DNA of 64,000 nucleotides from Paracoccaceae bacterium (lineage in GTDB: Bacteria > Pseudomonadota > Alphaproteobacteria > Rhodobacterales > Rhodobacteraceae), in NCBI GenBank assembly GCA_024742695.1, contig JANSXY010000006.1, forward strand, positions 149,703 through 213,702, read 5' to 3'. The notes below the pieces were generated by a model. It was given only the letters and a program-made list of their open reading frames with translations, did not search any database and was not told where the DNA came from. The translations under genes and the position numbers were made by a program. Shown here piece after piece: positions 17,905 to 28,101 of this stretch; position 1 is the stretch's first letter; each line of letters begins with the position of its first letter.

Positions 17905-19701
17905 TCAGTCTTCGAAGATCTCCTCGCGAGCGACGTCGCGGACCGCCTGCGGCGTATCCTGTGCCTTGGCCAAGGTCCAGCCGATTTGGACCGCGTAATC
18001 CGCAACCGTCCCGCTCAGGACGATCTGCCGCGACACCTGCGGCTTCAGCCGGCCCTTCTCGAGGTAGACCGAGGGTTCGAGATCGAGCTTCGCGGTGCCG
18101 TCGTGGCGGAAGATCCAGATCTCGCCGCTCTTCAGCGCCATCGACACCGCCGTGCCGCCAAGGTCCAGCGTGGCGTCGACATCCGGGTGCAGGTGGAACC
18201 GGATGTCGAACCGCACCCCGCCGCCCTGCGCCCGCCGCAGCGCGCCGTCCAGCCGGCGCCGGTCGCCCGCCGTCATCGCGCCCAGCGTGTCCTCGCCGGT
18301 GATCTGCCGGCCGTCGAGGCCCAGATCGAGTTGGCGGACATGGGTCAGCCCGTGCGTCACCGCGTAGCCGTCATGCGCGGCGACGAACAGCGTGCCATCC
18401 TCGGTCGGGGCCTGCTGGTAGCGGATCACGCGGGGAATGTCGGCAAGCTGATCCCGCCGCCGCCGGCCCCACAGCCCCTCCGCGCCAAGCCGGGATGACG
18501 ACAGCCCCGCCAGGCACAGCGTCGAATGCGACGGCGTGGCGCGGCCGGCCCGATGCCATTCGCCGCCGAACACCGCGCCCGACCCGCAATTGACGATCAG
18601 CGGGCGCCGCCCCGAGGTCAGTTCGAACGCCAGCGTCGACGCGTGGGCATTGGCAGAGGCAGCGCCCTTCGGCGGGCTTGCGGCATCGACGATCACGCTG
18701 GTCCGGCCCGCCGAAAGCCGCGCGAAGCCCATCGACAGGCCCGGCGGCGGCGGTGTGCGCACACCCGCGGCGGCCAGCGCCTGGTCGAGCCGGCCTTCCA
18801 GCCCGCGGCCGCCGCCGTGAAACCGCGCCAGCCCGCCGTCGGCATGGCGCAGCGCGCGCAGCACCGGCGCGATTCGCAGGATCGCGTCCAGATGCGCCCG
18901 GTCGGGCGAGCGGCCCGCCTCGCCCAGCGCCGCCGCCGCCCAGGCCAGCAGCGTGAAAACCTCCAGCAGATCCTCGGGATTGCGGGTCGCGATGCCGCCG
19001 CCCGGATCGATCCGGGCCTGGCATTCGCGTGCCAGCGCCAGGCGGGCCGGCGCGACCAGCCGGCTCATCCCGGTCAGGGCGAGACCCGCGCAGATCAGCC
19101 CGGTCAGCGCCTCGATTCGCGGCAGGCCGGGCTGCGTGCGCTTCCAGCGCCGCGCCACGAACCGCGTCTGCGTCGCGAGGCTGCGGAAGTAGGCCGCCCG
19201 CTCCTTCGGGTCGCGGCCCTGAAGCAGCATCGCGGAATGATTGATCCAGCGCAGCAGCCGACGCCCGGCCAGGTTCGGCGCCCAGCCCGGCCCGCGGCCG
19301 CCGCCGTAGCGGCGGATCCATTCGTAGGTCCAGGACTGGGCGCATTCGCGCGCCGCGGGTTTCGGCACGGCGGCGATGTCGTCGAGCCAGGCGAAGCCGT
19401 GCAGCGCCCCGGCAAAGGCGTCATCCGGCGCGGCGATGTCCCATGGCAGGCGATCGGGGGCCTCGACGAGGTGACCGGCGAACTGGAAATTCCCGGCCAG
19501 AAGCTGCCGGCCGCGGGCATGGCTGCCGATCGTCTTGGGCTCGGGCTGGCCGACGAATCCGGGCACCTGCACCGCGCCGGGCGACAGCAGCGACGCCAGA
19601 CGCGCGCCAAGGCCGTTGAGGCCCCGGGGTTCGCTCGGAGCTGCGTTGCCCTGTGACATGTGCCGGGTCTGGATACCGTTCGAATTACCGTCCCGCACCA
19701 T
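17905..19701 (-). CDS. Heparinase II/III family protein
   Basis: A protein of about 598 residues. The N-terminal helical (alpha-toroid-like) part has [20 protein letters not shown] and [12 protein letters not shown]. The C-terminal part carries the heparinase II/III beta-sandwich, with [41 protein letters not shown] and later [15 protein letters not shown]. Proteins of this type sit next to purH in many Rhodobacterales; their substrate is not established. Two starts are possible: ATG at 19701 (GAGG upstream, chosen) and ATG at 19659, which would give 584 residues. A longer reading to 21105 only overlaps rsmB and is rejected. Confidence 0.82.
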   Translation of the reverse strand: MVRDGNSNGIQTRHMSQGNAAPSEPRGLNGLGARLASLLSPGAVQVPGFVGQPEPKTIGSHARGRQLLAGNFQFAGHLVEAPDRLPWDIAAPDDAFAGALHGFAWLDDIAAVPKPAARECAQSWTYEWIRRYGGGRGPGWAPNLAGRRLLRWINHSAMLLQGRDPKERAAYFRSLATQTRFVARRWKRTQPGLPRIEALTGLICAGLALTGMSRLVAPARLALARECQARIDPGGGIATRNPEDLLEVFTLLAWAAAALGEAGRSPDRAHLDAILRIAPVLRALRHADGGLARFHGGGRGLEGRLDQALAAAGVRTPPPPGLSMGFARLSAGRTSVIVDAASPPKGAASANAHASTLAFELTSGRRPLIVNCGSGAVFGGEWHRAGRATPSHSTLCLAGLSSSRLGAEGLWGRRRRDQLADIPRVIRYQQAPTEDGTLFVAAHDGYAVTHGLTHVRQLDLGLDGRQITGEDTLGAMTAGDRRRLDGALRRAQGGGVRFDIRFHLHPDVDATLDLGGTAVSMALKSGEIWIFRHDGTAKLDLEPSVYLEKGRLKPQVSRQIVLSGTVADYAVQIGWTLAKAQDTPQAVRDVAREEIFED

Positions 19702-19745
19702 AGCCTCGCCGCCGGCGCGCTGCCACCGCAAAACGGTGACGGGCG

Positions 19746-21029
19746 TCAGCTCTTGCGCAGGGCGGCGATGAAGAAGCCGTCGATCCCGCCGCGCCCGGCC
19801 CAGAAATCCGGCCGGATCCGCAGGCCGCCGTCCGGTGCATGCCAGCCCGGTTCGACCCCCGGCAGGTCGAGTGCGGCGGGATCGGGCGCAAGCCCGCCGT
19901 GCCGGGCCAGCGCCCCGGCCAGAAGGCCCTCGCCCTCCTCGGGCAGCAGCGAACAGGTGGCGATCACCAGCCGCCCGCCGGGACGGACGCATGCAACGGC
20001 GCGGTCGACCAGCGTTGCCTGCAGGGCGAACACCTCCTTCAGCGTCGCCGGGTCGCGCAGATGCGGCAGGTCGGGATGCCGGCGGATCGTGCCGGTGGCC
20101 GAACAGGGCGCGTCGAGCAGGACCGCGTCGAACCCATCGCCCGGCGCCCAGTCCAGCAAGTCGGCCACCACGGTGCGCGCGGCAAGGCCGCAGCGGGCGA
20201 GGTTTTCCTCGAGCCGCGCCATCCGCGGGCCGGAGATGTCCAGCGCCGTGACCGCCGCGCCGGCCGCGGCCAGTTGCAGTGTCTTGCCGCCCGGCGCGGC
20301 GCAAAGGTCGAGCACCCGATCCCCCGGCCGGACATGCAGCGCGCGCGCCGGCAGCGCCGCGGCGGCATCCTGCACCCAGAAGGCACCGGCGTCGTAACCC
20401 GGCAGCGCGCTGACGGTGGCGCCCGCGGCCAGCCGGACGGACCCGGTGGGCAGCGCCGCGCCGCCGGTCGCGGCCGCCAGCCCCACCGCATCGCCATCCT
20501 TCGGCGTCAGGTCGACGGGCGCGCCGGCGGCATGGGCGGCCTCCATCGCCTGCACCGCCTGCTTGCCCCAGGCCGACATCAGACGCCCGCGCAGCCAGCC
20601 CGGAAGTTGCTGCACCGGAAGCCCGGACCAGGCCGCCGGGCCGGTATCGGCCACCTTGCGCAGGACGGCGTTGACGAGACCGGCGAAGCCTTCGGTCTTG
20701 CGGCCGCCGGCGCGGGCCAGCGCCACGGCCGCGTTCACCGCGCCGTGCGGGGCCGCGCCCTCGGCGCAGATCTCCACCGCGCCCAGCCGCAGGATCGCCT
20801 GCACGCGCGGCGGCGGCGCGCGGCGCAGGTGCGGCTTGAGCACCGTGTCGGCGCGGGTGAGGTTGCGCAGCACGAGCAGCGCCAGCCGCTGCGCCCGCGC
20901 CCGATCCGCCGGATCGAGCGCCAGAAAACCGGGCCGGCGCGCCAGATCGTCCAGCGCGACGCGATCCGCCAGCACGCCGGTCAGCAGTTCCACCGCCGCG
21001 CCCCGCGCGCCAAGCCCCGTCGCCGCCAT
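19746..21029 (-). CDS. rsmB: 16S rRNA m5C967 methyltransferase
   Basis: A 427-residue RsmB. The N-terminal NusB-like RNA-binding domain (about residues 1-140) is followed by an AdoMet methyltransferase domain. Motif I reads DLCAAPGGKTLQLA; the two catalytic cysteines are in DAPCSATGTIRRHPD and ATCSLLPEEGEG. It methylates C967 of 16S rRNA. The ATG at 21029 is chosen because the NusB-like domain begins right there. The gene is divergent from the DUF1674 gene across 77 bp. Confidence 0.93.
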   Translation of the reverse strand: MAATGLGARGAAVELLTGVLADRVALDDLARRPGFLALDPADRARAQRLALLVLRNLTRADTVLKPHLRRAPPPRVQAILRLGAVEICAEGAAPHGAVNAAVALARAGGRKTEGFAGLVNAVLRKVADTGPAAWSGLPVQQLPGWLRGRLMSAWGKQAVQAMEAAHAAGAPVDLTPKDGDAVGLAAATGGAALPTGSVRLAAGATVSALPGYDAGAFWVQDAAAALPARALHVRPGDRVLDLCAAPGGKTLQLAAAGAAVTALDISGPRMARLEENLARCGLAARTVVADLLDWAPGDGFDAVLLDAPCSATGTIRRHPDLPHLRDPATLKEVFALQATLVDRAVACVRPGGRLVIATCSLLPEEGEGLLAGALARHGGLAPDPAALDLPGVEPGWHAPDGGLRIRPDFWAGRGGIDGFFIAALRKS

Positions 21030-21106
21030 CCCCGCCTCCGCTTGCCCCGGTTGCGCTGCGGCGTATATGACGGCCGGACATGGCACAAGAACCCCGAAGG
21101 CCCACG

Positions 21107-21325
21107 ATGAGTGACGATACCCCCGCACCCCGGCCCGAGACGGCAACCGCGCCCTGGGACAGGCCCGACCTGCCCGAGGCGGCGCGCCGCGCGCTGAGGG
21201 AGGCCGAGGAACGCCGGCAGGCTGCCGCCGCGCCCGATCTGCCGCCGGAACTGGGCGGGCGTGACGGGCCGGAACCCGTGCGCTACGGCGATTGGGAGCG
21301 GAAGGGCCTGGCGATCGACTTCTAG
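21107..21325 (+). CDS. DUF1674 protein (SdhAF4-like succinate dehydrogenase assembly factor)
   Basis: A 72-residue protein whose C-terminal half matches the DUF1674 signature: LPPELGGRDGPEPVRYGDWERKG followed by IDF at the very end. The eukaryotic relative Sdh8/SDHAF4 helps assemble flavinylated succinate dehydrogenase; in bacteria the role is inferred. I chose ATG 21107 since GAAGG lies 6 bases upstream; an in-frame ATG at 21080 would add 9 residues. Confidence 0.8.
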   Translation: MSDDTPAPRPETATAPWDRPDLPEAARRALREAEERRQAAAAPDLPPELGGRDGPEPVRYGDWERKGLAIDF

Positions 21326-21329
21326 GCGA

Positions 21330-21704
21330 TCAGCGCAGCCGCAGGTCGGCGTGCTCTCCGGCGCCGCGGTCGGCGATGAAGCGCAGGGTTTCGCCACGCC
21401 GTTCCACCACCTGGCAGTTCGGCTCGAGCGGTTCGTCGCCGAAGGCGAGATCGCGGCAGAAGAATCCGCCGTCCCAGCGCCACGCCCCGGTGACCTTGCG
21501 GCCGAACGCCCGCCCCTCGATCGCGCCGTCCGGCGTGACGGTCAGCGAGATGCCGAAGCGGGTCAGCGCCCGGCCCGAGACAAGGCTTACGAAGTCGTCA
21601 CGCTTCTCGATCCGCGCCACCGATTCGGCGGCGGCGGGCGCGGCACCGGTCACCCCGAGGGCGGCGGCGAGGAAAAACGGCTTGCAGAGGTCGGTGCGTC
21701 GCAT
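21330..21704 (-). CDS. Exported protein of unknown function next to dapB
   Basis: A 124-residue protein with an N-terminal signal peptide (LAAALGVTGAAPAAAES). The mature part is a short beta-rich domain with GRALTRFGISLTVTPDG, GRAFGRKVTGAWRWDGGFFC and FIADRGAG. Two cysteines in the mature part (FFCRDL, PNCQVV) could form a disulfide. I recall close relatives in Rhodobacterales carrying the misleading name dihydrodipicolinate reductase, most likely because of this position; it has no nucleotide-binding fold and is not a reductase by sequence. No function can be assigned. Confidence 0.75.
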   Translation of the reverse strand: MRRTDLCKPFFLAAALGVTGAAPAAAESVARIEKRDDFVSLVSGRALTRFGISLTVTPDGAIEGRAFGRKVTGAWRWDGGFFCRDLAFGDEPLEPNCQVVERRGETLRFIADRGAGEHADLRLR

Positions 21705-21810
21705 GGCGGGGCTCGTTGCAGGTCGCGCGGGATCTGTGCGGCATACGCGTCACCGCGTCGGCCGGATCACCCGGCGACCAAGGTTCACGCGGTCGTGAAG
21801 GTCGCGGCCG

Positions 21811-22620
21811 CTAAAGTCCCAGAACATCCAGCATGTCGTATTCGCCCGGATCGCGGCCCTGTCCCCAGAGCGCCGCCTTCAGCGCGCCGCGGGCAAAGAT
21901 CGCGCGGTCGGTCGCGAGATGGCGCAGCACCACCCGCTCGCCCTCGGCGGCGAAGATCACGTCATGCTCGCCCACGACATCGCCGCCGCGGATCGCGGAA
22001 AAGCCGATGCTGCCGGGCGCGCGCGGGCCGGTAATGCCCTCGCGCGCCGGGGTGCGCAGCGCCTCCAGCGTGGTGCCGCGGCCCTCGGCCGCCGCCTCGC
22101 CCAGCATCAGCGCGGTGCCCGACGGCGCGTCGACCTTCATCCGGTGATGCGCCTCGACCACCTCGATATCCCACTCGGCATCCAGCGCGGCGGCGACCCG
22201 GCGGGTGAGCTGCACCAGCAGGTTGACGCCAAGGCTCATGTTCCCGGCCCGCACGATAACCGCGTGGCGGGCCGCGGCGCGGATCTTCCGCAGATCCGCC
22301 GGATCGAGGCCGGTGGTGCCGATCACGTGCACCGCGCGGGCCTGCGCGGCCAGCGCGGCGAACTCCACCGTCGCGGCGGGGGCGGTGAAATCGATCACCG
22401 CCTGGGCCTTGGCGAAGGCCGCGACCGGATCGTCGGTGACGGCGACGCCCAGCGCCGCGCCGCCCATCGCCGTGCCCAGATCGTGGCCGATCCAGTCATG
22501 GCCCGGCCGTTCCAGCGCACCCACCAGCCGCAGCCGGTCCGACCCGGCGCAAAGCGTTGCCAGCATCCGGCCCATCCGGCCCGATACCCCGGTGATCACC
22601 ACGCCCGGCCTTTCCGTCAT
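21811..22620 (-). CDS. dapB: 4-hydroxy-tetrahydrodipicolinate reductase
   Basis: A 269-residue DapB of the lysine/diaminopimelate pathway, which supplies peptidoglycan. The NAD(P)-binding motif GVSGRMGRM is at residues 10-18. The substrate site [16 protein letters not shown] is present (HHRMK in place of the enterobacterial HHRHK, normal in this order). The ATG at 22620 has GGAGG upstream. It is divergent from rbfA. Confidence 0.96.
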   Translation of the reverse strand: MTERPGVVITGVSGRMGRMLATLCAGSDRLRLVGALERPGHDWIGHDLGTAMGGAALGVAVTDDPVAAFAKAQAVIDFTAPAATVEFAALAAQARAVHVIGTTGLDPADLRKIRAAARHAVIVRAGNMSLGVNLLVQLTRRVAAALDAEWDIEVVEAHHRMKVDAPSGTALMLGEAAAEGRGTTLEALRTPAREGITGPRAPGSIGFSAIRGGDVVGEHDVIFAAEGERVVLRHLATDRAIFARGALKAALWGQGRDPGEYDMLDVLGL

Positions 22621-22715
22621 CGCGCCCTCCTTCGGCTCTGGCGCCGGTTTAGCCCGGCCCGGACGGCTTGGCAAAGCCCGTTGCCGTCGCCGCCCGAAAC
22701 GCCTACATCCGGGGC

Positions 22716-23147
22716 ATGGCGAAGCACCGCACCCACGAAGGCCCCGGCCCGTCGCAGCGCCAGTTGCGCGTCGGCGAACTGATCCGCCGTCGGATGTCCG
22801 AGGTCTTGCAGCGCGGCGAGGTGCACGATCCCGATCTGAACCGCATCCCGATCACCGTGGGCGAGGTGCGCTGTTCCCCCGATCTCAAGGTCGCCACCGT
22901 CTTCGTGCTGCCGCTGGGCGGCGAGGGCCGGGACGAGGCGATCGCGGCGCTGGCGCGCAACCGGTCGGAACTGCGCCGCGCCATGGCCCGCGACCTGGGG
23001 CTGAAATTCGCGCCCGACCTGCGGTTCCGCATCGACGAGACCTTCGACAGGCTCGACGACGCGCGGCGGCTGTTCGCCGACGAGCGGGTGCGCCGGGATG
23101 TCGAGGCCGGGGCGGACGATGACACATCCGGGGACGATCGCCGCTAG
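22716..23147 (+). CDS. rbfA: 30S ribosome-binding factor A
   Basis: A 143-residue RbfA, a KH-like protein that helps 16S rRNA processing and cold adaptation. Typical stretches are [19 protein letters not shown], the [19 protein letters not shown] core and [17 protein letters not shown]. The ATG at 22716 matches the usual family start (MAKHR...); the longer reading from 22668 is unlikely. The last 29 bp overlap the start of the next gene. Confidence 0.95.
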   Translation: MAKHRTHEGPGPSQRQLRVGELIRRRMSEVLQRGEVHDPDLNRIPITVGEVRCSPDLKVATVFVLPLGGEGRDEAIAALARNRSELRRAMARDLGLKFAPDLRFRIDETFDRLDDARRLFADERVRRDVEAGADDDTSGDDRR

Positions 23148-23871
23148 CGCCGCCGCGCTGGCCCTGACGGCGCTGGCCGCGGTCGCCGGCCCATGCCGCA
23201 CCGACAGCTTCGGGGGCGCGGGCTACGCGATCTGCGAGGTCGCAGCGGGCGCCGACCTGCGGCTGTGGCAGACGGCGCCCGATGGCCGGCCGGTGGGCAC
23301 CTTCGACCGGTTGGAGGCGTTGGCCGAGGCCGAGGGGCGGGTGCTGGTCTTCGCGATGAACGCCGGGATGTATCACCCCGACCGCCGCCCTGTGGGCCTG
23401 TTCGTCAAGGACAGCCACCAGGCGGCACCGATCGTGACACGCGCCGGGCCGGGCAATTTCGGGATGCTGCCGAACGGGGTGTTCTGCATCCGGCCCGACG
23501 GCGGCTTCGCGGTGATCGAAAGCCGCGCCTATGCGGAAAACCCGCCCGGCTGCCGCGATGCCAGCCAGTCCGGCCCGATGCTGGTGATCGGCGGCGCGCT
23601 GCATCCGCGCTTCATCCCCGGATCGGACTCGCGCCATGTCCGCAACGGCGTCGGCGTCAGCGCCGACGGGCGCCGCGCGGTCTTCGCGATCTCCGACCGG
23701 CCGGTGAACTTCCACGATTTCGCGCGGCTGTTTCGCGATCACCTGGGCCTGTCCGACGCACTCTATTTCGATGGCCGGATCTCGCGGCTTTACGCGCCGG
23801 GGATCGGGCGCGACGACGGCGGGTTTCCGATGGGGCCGATCGTGGGGCTGCTGGCGCCCGGCGGCGACTGA
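23119..23871 (+). CDS. Phosphodiester glycosidase (NAGPA/DUF2233) family exported protein
   Basis: A 250-residue protein with a signal peptide and the NAGPA-type domain: [58 protein letters not shown] and [14 protein letters not shown]. The human namesake removes GlcNAc from phosphodiester-linked mannose; bacterial members are periplasmic and of unknown substrate. It starts inside the rbfA end, so it is likely coupled to it; I found no functional link between the two. Confidence 0.82.
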   Translation: MTHPGTIAASAAALALTALAAVAGPCRTDSFGGAGYAICEVAAGADLRLWQTAPDGRPVGTFDRLEALAEAEGRVLVFAMNAGMYHPDRRPVGLFVKDSHQAAPIVTRAGPGNFGMLPNGVFCIRPDGGFAVIESRAYAENPPGCRDASQSGPMLVIGGALHPRFIPGSDSRHVRNGVGVSADGRRAVFAISDRPVNFHDFARLFRDHLGLSDALYFDGRISRLYAPGIGRDDGGFPMGPIVGLLAPGGD

Positions 23872-23933
23872 CGGCGGTTGACGGGCGGGCGCTGCGCGGC
23901 TAGCACGCGCGCCTCGAAGCAAGGGAGCGGCGC

Positions 23934-24836
23934 ATGGCACGCAGGAAGGGGCGCGACATTTCCGGCTGGCTCGTCGTCGACAAGCCGGCGGGGATGACCT
24001 CGACCGCCGTCGTGAACAAGGTTCGCTGGGCCTTCGACGCGAAGAAGGCCGGCCATGCCGGCACGCTCGACCCGGCGGCGACCGGGGTGCTGGCGGTGGC
24101 GCTGGGCGAGGCCACGAAGACCGTGCCCTTCGTCACCGACGCGCTGAAGGCCTACCGCTTCACCGTGCGCTGGGGCGAGGCGACAACGACCGACGACGCC
24201 GAGGGCACGGTGACGGAAACCTCCGCCCTGCGGCCCGACCGCGCCGCGATCGAGGCCGCGCTGCCGGCCTTCACCGGCGAGATCGAACAGGTGCCGCCGC
24301 AATTCTCCGCCGTGAAGGTCGAGGGCGAACGCGCCTACGACCTCGCCCGCGAGGGCGAGCGGCTGGACCTTGCGGCGCGACCGCTGTGGGTGGAAAGCCT
24401 GGCCCTCGTCGCGCAACCCGATGCCGATCAGGCGGAGTTCGAGATGGTCTGCGGCAAGGGCGGCTACGTGCGCGCCATCGCGCGCGATCTGGGCCGGGCG
24501 CTGGGCTGCCTCGGCCATGTCACCGCGCTGCGGCGCGTCTGGTCGGGGCCGTTCGACGCGGCCGACGGGGTCGATATCGACACGCTCGACCGGCTGGCGA
24601 AGACGCCGGAGATCGACGCGCTGCTCAAGCCGCTGGAGGTGGGCCTTGCCGATCTGCCCGAGGTGAAGGCCACGGCCGAGGGCGCGGCACGGCTGAGAAA
24701 CGGCAATCCCGGCGCGGTTTTCGCCGCGGACGCCGAGTTCGGCGAAGAGGCCTGGGCCAGTTTCGAGGGCCGCGCCGTGGCGGTGGGAACCTACATGGCC
24801 GGCATGTTGCACCCGGCCCGGGTGTTCGCGGCGTGA
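23934..24836 (+). CDS. truB: tRNA pseudouridine-55 synthase
   Basis: A 300-residue TruB that makes pseudouridine 55 in the T loop of tRNAs. The catalytic Asp is in [20 protein letters not shown] (about residue 46). Further family blocks are [19 protein letters not shown] and [24 protein letters not shown] precedes the ATG. Its stop overlaps the GTG of the DUF1643 gene. Confidence 0.96.
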   Translation: MARRKGRDISGWLVVDKPAGMTSTAVVNKVRWAFDAKKAGHAGTLDPAATGVLAVALGEATKTVPFVTDALKAYRFTVRWGEATTTDDAEGTVTETSALRPDRAAIEAALPAFTGEIEQVPPQFSAVKVEGERAYDLAREGERLDLAARPLWVESLALVAQPDADQAEFEMVCGKGGYVRAIARDLGRALGCLGHVTALRRVWSGPFDAADGVDIDTLDRLAKTPEIDALLKPLEVGLADLPEVKATAEGAARLRNGNPGAVFAADAEFGEEAWASFEGRAVAVGTYMAGMLHPARVFAA

Positions 24837-25354
24837 GCGCGCCGGTCACCCGCACCCACCAGAAGGGCGACGCCTGGTCCGAGGCGGTCTATTCCCCCTG
24901 CGAAGCCTATCGCTACCTGCTGACGCGAACATGGGACGCGGGCGGGCGGCGCGCGCTTTTCGTCATGCTCAACCCCTCGACCGCGACCGAGGTGCAGAAC
25001 GATCCCACGGTCGAACGCTGCGAGCGCCGCGCGCGGGTGCTGGGCTACGGCGCGTTCCGGGTCTGCAACATCTTCGCCTACCGGGCCACCGATCCGAAGG
25101 TGATGCGCGCGGCCGCCGACCCGGTCGGGCCAGGGAACGACGCGGCCATCGCCGACAGCGCGCCCTGGGCCGACGCGATCGTGTGCGCCTGGGGCAGCCA
25201 CGGCGATTTCATGGATCGTGGCCGGACGGTCGAGGCGCTGCTGCGCGCCACCGGCCGGCCGCTTTACCACCTGGGCCTGACCCGGGGCGGCCAGCCGCGC
25301 CACCCGCTCTACATCGGCTACGACCGGCAGCCGGAACCCTGGCCGGACGGCTGA
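24833..25354 (+). CDS. DUF1643 domain protein
   Basis: A 173-residue soluble protein of the DUF1643 family, recognised by [21 protein letters not shown], the [16 protein letters not shown] block and AWGSHG. No biochemical role is known. The GTG at 24833 overlaps the truB stop by 4 bp (GTGA), which fixes the start and couples translation to truB. Confidence 0.85.
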   Translation: MSAPVTRTHQKGDAWSEAVYSPCEAYRYLLTRTWDAGGRRALFVMLNPSTATEVQNDPTVERCERRARVLGYGAFRVCNIFAYRATDPKVMRAAADPVGPGNDAAIADSAPWADAIVCAWGSHGDFMDRGRTVEALLRATGRPLYHLGLTRGGQPRHPLYIGYDRQPEPWPDG

Positions 25355-25386
25355 CGCGGCCGCCACGACCGTGCTAGGAGGGACGC

Positions 25387-25668
25387 ATGGCAGATCCCGA
25401 AACCCAGGATGACCTGAAGGCCGAGATCGCGGCGCTGCGGGCCGAGGTGGCGCGGCTGAACGAGCATCGGTTCATCCGCAACCTGAACTCGCCCTGGCGG
25501 ATGCTGGGCTGGACCTTCGCGCGGGGGCTGGCGATGGGGCTTGGCACGGTGGCGGGGGCCACGCTGCTGGTTTCCGTCGCCGCCTATCTGCTGTCGCAGG
25601 TGGACTGGATCCCGATCCTCGGCGACTGGGCTGCGCGGATCGCCGAGCAAATCCAGCAGAACCCCTAG
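25387..25668 (+). CDS. Small membrane protein, DUF5665-like
   Basis: A 93-residue protein: an N-terminal charged heptad region (DDLKAEIAALRAEVARLNEH), then two hydrophobic segments around WTFARGLAMGLGTVAGATLLVS and VSVAAYLLSQV. The RGLAMGLGTVAGATLL stretch matches DUF5665 proteins. AGGAGGGACGC precedes the ATG. It ends tail to tail with the leftward hydrolase gene: both stop codons share the sequence CTAG. Confidence 0.75.
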   Translation: MADPETQDDLKAEIAALRAEVARLNEHRFIRNLNSPWRMLGWTFARGLAMGLGTVAGATLLVSVAAYLLSQVDWIPILGDWAARIAEQIQQNP

Positions 25669-27170
25669 GCCGCGAACAGCGGGAACGTCACGCCCAGCGC
25701 CCAGGCCAGATGCAGGCCAAGGCCGAGGCCGGGGGCCAGCGGCCGCCCGGTGGCGCGGCCGACCCAGCCGCCGATCGTGCCGAACAGCAGGAAGTAGACC
25801 AGGATCACCGGCACGATCATCGCCAGGAAGAACAGCCTGCCGGGATCGAGCGCCACGGCGAGCCCCAGCGAAGCCAGCGCCGCGCCGCGCACCGCGATCA
25901 CCCTGGGCGCGCCGGCCCGCCCCGCCTGGGTCAGCAGCGCGTCGGCCAGCATGAACGGCACGCTGCCCGCCGCGATCGCCGCCATCAGCGGCAGCCGGGC
26001 GGGGATCGGCATGAATTCGGCCACGTAGCGATCCATCACGGTGCCGAAGACGGCGATCCCGAAGCCGGCAAGCGCGAGGCCCGGCCAGAGCCCGCCGCGC
26101 GGCAGCGCCACGCCGAAGGCGCCGAGCACGGCAAGGCCCAGCGCGCCCATCACCAGGAAATGCAGCGCGAGATAGTCGGCCACCAGCACCGGCAGGAAGG
26201 AAATGCCGAACGGCCAGAGCAGCAACGGGGTGACGAGCGCGGGGCCCAGCACCGCAAGCGCGAAGCGGCCCCGCGACAGCCGCGGCACCGGCGCGGGCCG
26301 AACGGCGGGCCGCAGCAGCCCCGCCAGCGGCCAGGCCAGCGCCACCGTCGCGACCAGCAACAGCGCCACCCAGCCGCCCCGCGCCGCCACCGGCCCGTCA
26401 CCGCCGTCACCGCCGTCGCGACCGAAGGCGGCATCCAGCCAGCCGCGCGCCTCCCGCAGCGCGGTGGCCGAGTACAGCACGCCGACATGCTCGACCCCCG
26501 GCGCGAGCACGGCGCGCCGCCCGGTGCCCGCCGCCGGATCGCCCACCGTCTCGCCGATCCGGGCGGCCGGATCGGCACGTTGCAGCGCCACCAGTGCCTG
26601 TTCGGCCAGCCAGCCCTCCCATGCGCCGGTCACAACGAGCAGATTGCGCGGCGCGGTCGCCGTCACCGCCTCGGAGAACATCGACACGGCCACCACCGCG
26701 CCGGTGCGCGGATCGGCGATCGCCTGCCGCACGACGATGTCGGAGGCCATCGAATGCCCGAGGAAGGCCAGCCGCCCGTCGGCGCCGGGCAGCGCCAGCG
26801 CGGCGTCGGCGACGCGGCCGAGTTCGTCCATCAGGATCCGTGTCGTGCCGTCGATCCGGCTCACGTCGCCCGACATCGGGACCGGGTTGGCGCCGTGGCC
26901 TTCCAGGTCGTAGCTGACGACAAGGTAGCCCGCCCGCGCCAGCGTCAGCGCGAAGGCTTCCATCAGCGGGCGCGACCCGGCGAAGCCATGGGCGATGACG
27001 ACGACGGGGGCGGGACCGGGCGCCTCGGCAAAGGCATAGACCGTCGCCGGCGTCGTGCCGACGCCGAGCGGCGACACGGTCAGCCCGGCGCGGTCGCGCT
27101 CCAGCATGAGAACCGAGAGCGCCGCGGCGGCCAGCGCCAGCACCAGGACGATGGCGCGGGCCGGCGCCAC
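25665..27170 (-). CDS. Alpha/beta hydrolase fused to a polytopic membrane domain
   Basis: A 501-residue membrane protein. After one N-terminal helix comes an alpha/beta hydrolase domain (VIAHGFAGS, YDLEGHGANP, FLGHSMAS, VEHVGVLY) of about 240 residues. The rest is a C-terminal part with about seven hydrophobic segments. The nucleophile elbow is G-H-S-M-A, so the second Gly of the usual GxSxG is Ala. A Gly/Asp linker (GRDGGDGGDG) joins the two parts. The GTG at 27170 begins 8 bp beyond the map stop, so both are likely one transcript. Substrate and role are unknown. Confidence 0.78.
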   Translation of the reverse strand: MAPARAIVLVLALAAAALSVLMLERDRAGLTVSPLGVGTTPATVYAFAEAPGPAPVVVIAHGFAGSRPLMEAFALTLARAGYLVVSYDLEGHGANPVPMSGDVSRIDGTTRILMDELGRVADAALALPGADGRLAFLGHSMASDIVVRQAIADPRTGAVVAVSMFSEAVTATAPRNLLVVTGAWEGWLAEQALVALQRADPAARIGETVGDPAAGTGRRAVLAPGVEHVGVLYSATALREARGWLDAAFGRDGGDGGDGPVAARGGWVALLLVATVALAWPLAGLLRPAVRPAPVPRLSRGRFALAVLGPALVTPLLLWPFGISFLPVLVADYLALHFLVMGALGLAVLGAFGVALPRGGLWPGLALAGFGIAVFGTVMDRYVAEFMPIPARLPLMAAIAAGSVPFMLADALLTQAGRAGAPRVIAVRGAALASLGLAVALDPGRLFFLAMIVPVILVYFLLFGTIGGWVGRATGRPLAPGLGLGLHLAWALGVTFPLFAA

Positions 27171-27176
27171 GCCGGA

Positions 27177-27986
27177 TCAGCCCCAGGTCGGATAGAACAT
27201 GCCCGCGGGTGACGGGGTGAAGATCTCGCAGCCCGCCGCGGTCACGCCGATCGAATGTTCGAACTGCGCCGAGAGCGACTTGTCGCGCGTCACCGCCGTC
27301 CAGTCGTCGGCCAGCACCTTGGTTTCCGGTCGGCCGAGGTTCACCATCGGCTCGATGGTGAAGAACATGCCTTCCTCGAGCACCGGGCCGCTGCCCGGCC
27401 GGCCGAAATGCAGCACGTTCGGCGGCGCGTGGAACACCCGGCCAAGGCCATGTCCGCAGAAATCGCGCACCACGCTCATCCGCTGCGCCTCGACATAGCT
27501 CTGGATCGCGTGGCCGATGTCGCCGAAGGTCGCGCCCGGCCTCACCGCCTCGATCCCCCGGAACAGCGCGTCATGCGTGACCTCGATCAACCGCGCCGCC
27601 TTGCGCGAGGGCTGTCCGGCCACGTACATCCGGCTGGTGTCGCCGTACCAGCCATCGACGACCACGGTCACGTCGATGTTCAGGATGTCGCCGTCCTTCA
27701 GAACCTTCGGCCCCGGAATCCCGTGGCAGACAACGTGGTTCACCGAGATGCAGGAGGCGTGCTGATACCCGCGATAGCCGATCGTGGCCGAGGTCGCGCC
27801 GAGTTCGGTGACGCGGGCGGTGATGAAATCGTCGATGGCGCCGGTCGTCGTGCCCGGCACGACAAGCGGCGCGACCTCGTCGAGGATCCGCGCCGCGACG
27901 GCCCCGGCACGGCGCATGCCCGGGAAATCGCCCGCCTCGTGAATCCTGATCCCGTCGTTCGTCATCCGGCCCTGCGTATCGTCCAC
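27177..27986 (-). CDS. map: Methionine aminopeptidase, type I
   Basis: A 269-residue type I MetAP that removes the initiator Met. All five metal ligands are visible: Asp in LNIDVTV, Asp in WYGDTSR, His in CGHGLG, Glu in FTIEPM and Glu in QFEHSIGV. Two starts are possible, GTG at 27986 (used here; GAGG upstream) and ATG at 27965, 7 codons later. It is divergent from the cinA-like gene. Confidence 0.95.
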   Translation of the reverse strand: MDDTQGRMTNDGIRIHEAGDFPGMRRAGAVAARILDEVAPLVVPGTTTGAIDDFITARVTELGATSATIGYRGYQHASCISVNHVVCHGIPGPKVLKDGDILNIDVTVVVDGWYGDTSRMYVAGQPSRKAARLIEVTHDALFRGIEAVRPGATFGDIGHAIQSYVEAQRMSVVRDFCGHGLGRVFHAPPNVLHFGRPGSGPVLEEGMFFTIEPMVNLGRPETKVLADDWTAVTRDKSLSAQFEHSIGVTAAGCEIFTPSPAGMFYPTWG

Positions 27987-28101
27987 CGTTCCCGTCCTCG
28001 TCGCGCGTTCCCGGCGCCACCGGTTCGGTCGGCCCCGCTCGGCCAGCCCCGGGCCGATCCCGCCCTAGATAGTCGCCCCGCCCGTCCTTGGCCAGAGCCC
28101 C

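Noticed and set aside
19702..21105. In-frame extension of the heparinase II/III gene through the rsmB region
   Set aside because: The extension is Gly/Arg/Ala-rich and overlaps the real rsmB gene in another frame; the family N-terminus begins near 19701 or 19659.
26395..26421. Short tandem repeat (CCGCCGTCA-like units)
   Set aside because: It encodes the Gly/Asp linker (GRDGGDGGDG) of the membrane hydrolase in frame and needs no other explanation.
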